From contig DNNS01000539.1 in assembly GCA_003497555.1 (NCBI GenBank), forward strand, positions 1 to 5,155: 5,155 nt of DNA. Reading direction: 5' to 3'. This DNA comes from Spirochaetia bacterium. GTDB taxonomy: Bacteria; Spirochaetota; UBA12135. Every line of letters begins with the position of its first letter. Within the stretch, counting starts at the first letter, position 1. Shown here one piece after another: positions 4,668 to 5,155 of this stretch. The notes below the pieces were generated by a model that was given only the letters and a program-made list of their open reading frames with translations, was not told the origin of the DNA and did not search any database. A program made the translations under genes and the position numbers.

Positions 4668-5155
4668 ATGAACATTGTAAAAGTATCGCCCGGCATTTAT
4701 GAACTGCCCAAAACCGGCAGCATGAAAACATCCGCCCGCATTTTTATTTCGGAAAAGCTTCTTGGACTCATGGCATCAGAAAGAAATATCGACAGTCAGA
4801 TCATAAACGCCTGTTCGCTCACCGGCGTAAATAAAGTGGTAATTACTCCTGATGTTCATATCGGTTACAGTGTGCCTATCGGCTGCGTGATTTCCTCTGC
4901 TACTCATCTTTATCCCGCGGCTGCCGGTTATGATATTTCCTGCAGCGTTACGCTGGTAAAAACCTCGCTTGCCGCCGGTGATATTGCCGATAAATCCGTA
5001 CGCCGCTCGATCATTAACAAAATAGAAAAATACGTCCCGCTTGGTGTCGGCAGTCACCGTATGCCTAAACAGGCGCTAATCGAAAAAAATAAATCCCGCG
5101 ACTGTGTGCTTTACGGGCTTCCGGCATTGGGCGCTCCTACAGATCATTTTGAACG
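4668..5155 (+). CDS. rtcB: RtcB-type RNA ligase, first 162 codons (3' end outside window)
   Basis: ATG at 4668 lies 3 nt after the WYL stop, with AAAGGA (4656-4661) inside the last WYL codons as its ribosome binding site; the two genes are one translationally coupled operon. RtcB joins RNA 2',3'-cyclic phosphate or 3'-phosphate ends to 5'-hydroxyl ends using GTP and manganese, repairing cleaved tRNA or rRNA. Visible family marks are VVITPDVHIGYSVPIGCVI (residues 57-75; compare MPDVHLGKGSTIGSVIP of E. coli) and AAAGYDISCSV (residues 84-94). The latter corresponds to the metal-binding VGVDIGCGM of E. coli, with D89 and C92 standing for the metal-ligand Asp and Cys. The usual D-I-G-C-G is D-I-S-C-S here, so the protein belongs to a divergent branch though both ligands remain. 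The guanylylated His and other metal ligands lie in the missing part. Full-length members are about 400-480 residues. Confidence 0.88.
   Translation, partial: MNIVKVSPGIYELPKTGSMKTSARIFISEKLLGLMASERNIDSQIINACSLTGVNKVVITPDVHIGYSVPIGCVISSATHLYPAAAGYDISCSVTLVKTSLAAGDIADKSVRRSIINKIEKYVPLGVGSHRMPKQALIEKNKSRDCVLYGLPALGAPTDHFE

Overview
The window reads as a piece of a Gram-negative-type bacterial chromosome. The first gene (about half G+C), the aldolase remnant and the broken secreted proteins resemble families I associate with Lentisphaerota/Planctomycetota-like bacteria. That assignment is inference from family flavour only. There is no rRNA, tRNA, CRISPR array or recognisable insertion sequence.

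Layout. (1) Positions 2-1198 hold a nearly complete polysaccharide pyruvyl transferase family gene whose 5' end lies outside the window. (2) Positions 1199-2064 are a decayed stretch: the C-terminal half of an HpcH/HpaI-type aldolase without its N-terminal half (1283-1780), then about 280 bp of T-rich non-coding DNA. (3) Positions 2065-2766 hold a very AT-rich minus-strand VapBC-type toxin-antitoxin pair: ribbon-helix-helix antitoxin, then PIN-domain toxin, overlapping by 20 nt. A good sigma70-type promoter precedes it, and its -10 box sits inside a perfect 19-bp palindrome, which suggests autoregulation. (4) Positions 2796-3431 hold broken pieces of secreted-protein genes: a frameshifted 'NGGFE' segment, then a signal-peptide ORF with a stop at codon 4. 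(5) Positions 3322-3665 are AT-rich and packed with inverted repeats. They hold two doubtful small ORFs and a 10-bp inverted repeat framing 96 nt. (6) Positions 3666-5155 hold an intact HTH-WYL transcriptional regulator followed after 3 nt by the first 162 codons of an RtcB-type RNA ligase gene that runs out of the window.

How the parts work together. The WYL regulator and RtcB almost certainly form one operon, a ligand-controlled RNA-repair unit. The dyads upstream (TGACAA-CTT-TTGTCA over a -35-like box, GTTTTA-TGC-TAAAAC, AATGCA-N7-TGCATT, and the long 10-bp repeat) are the best candidates for its control elements or for a structured leader or small RNA. This is the part most worth following up. 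The toxin-antitoxin pair is self-contained and looks acquired, lying among gene wreckage. I saw no clear evidence of a wholly new multi-gene system. The nearest candidate is the WYL-RtcB operon with its repeat-rich leader.
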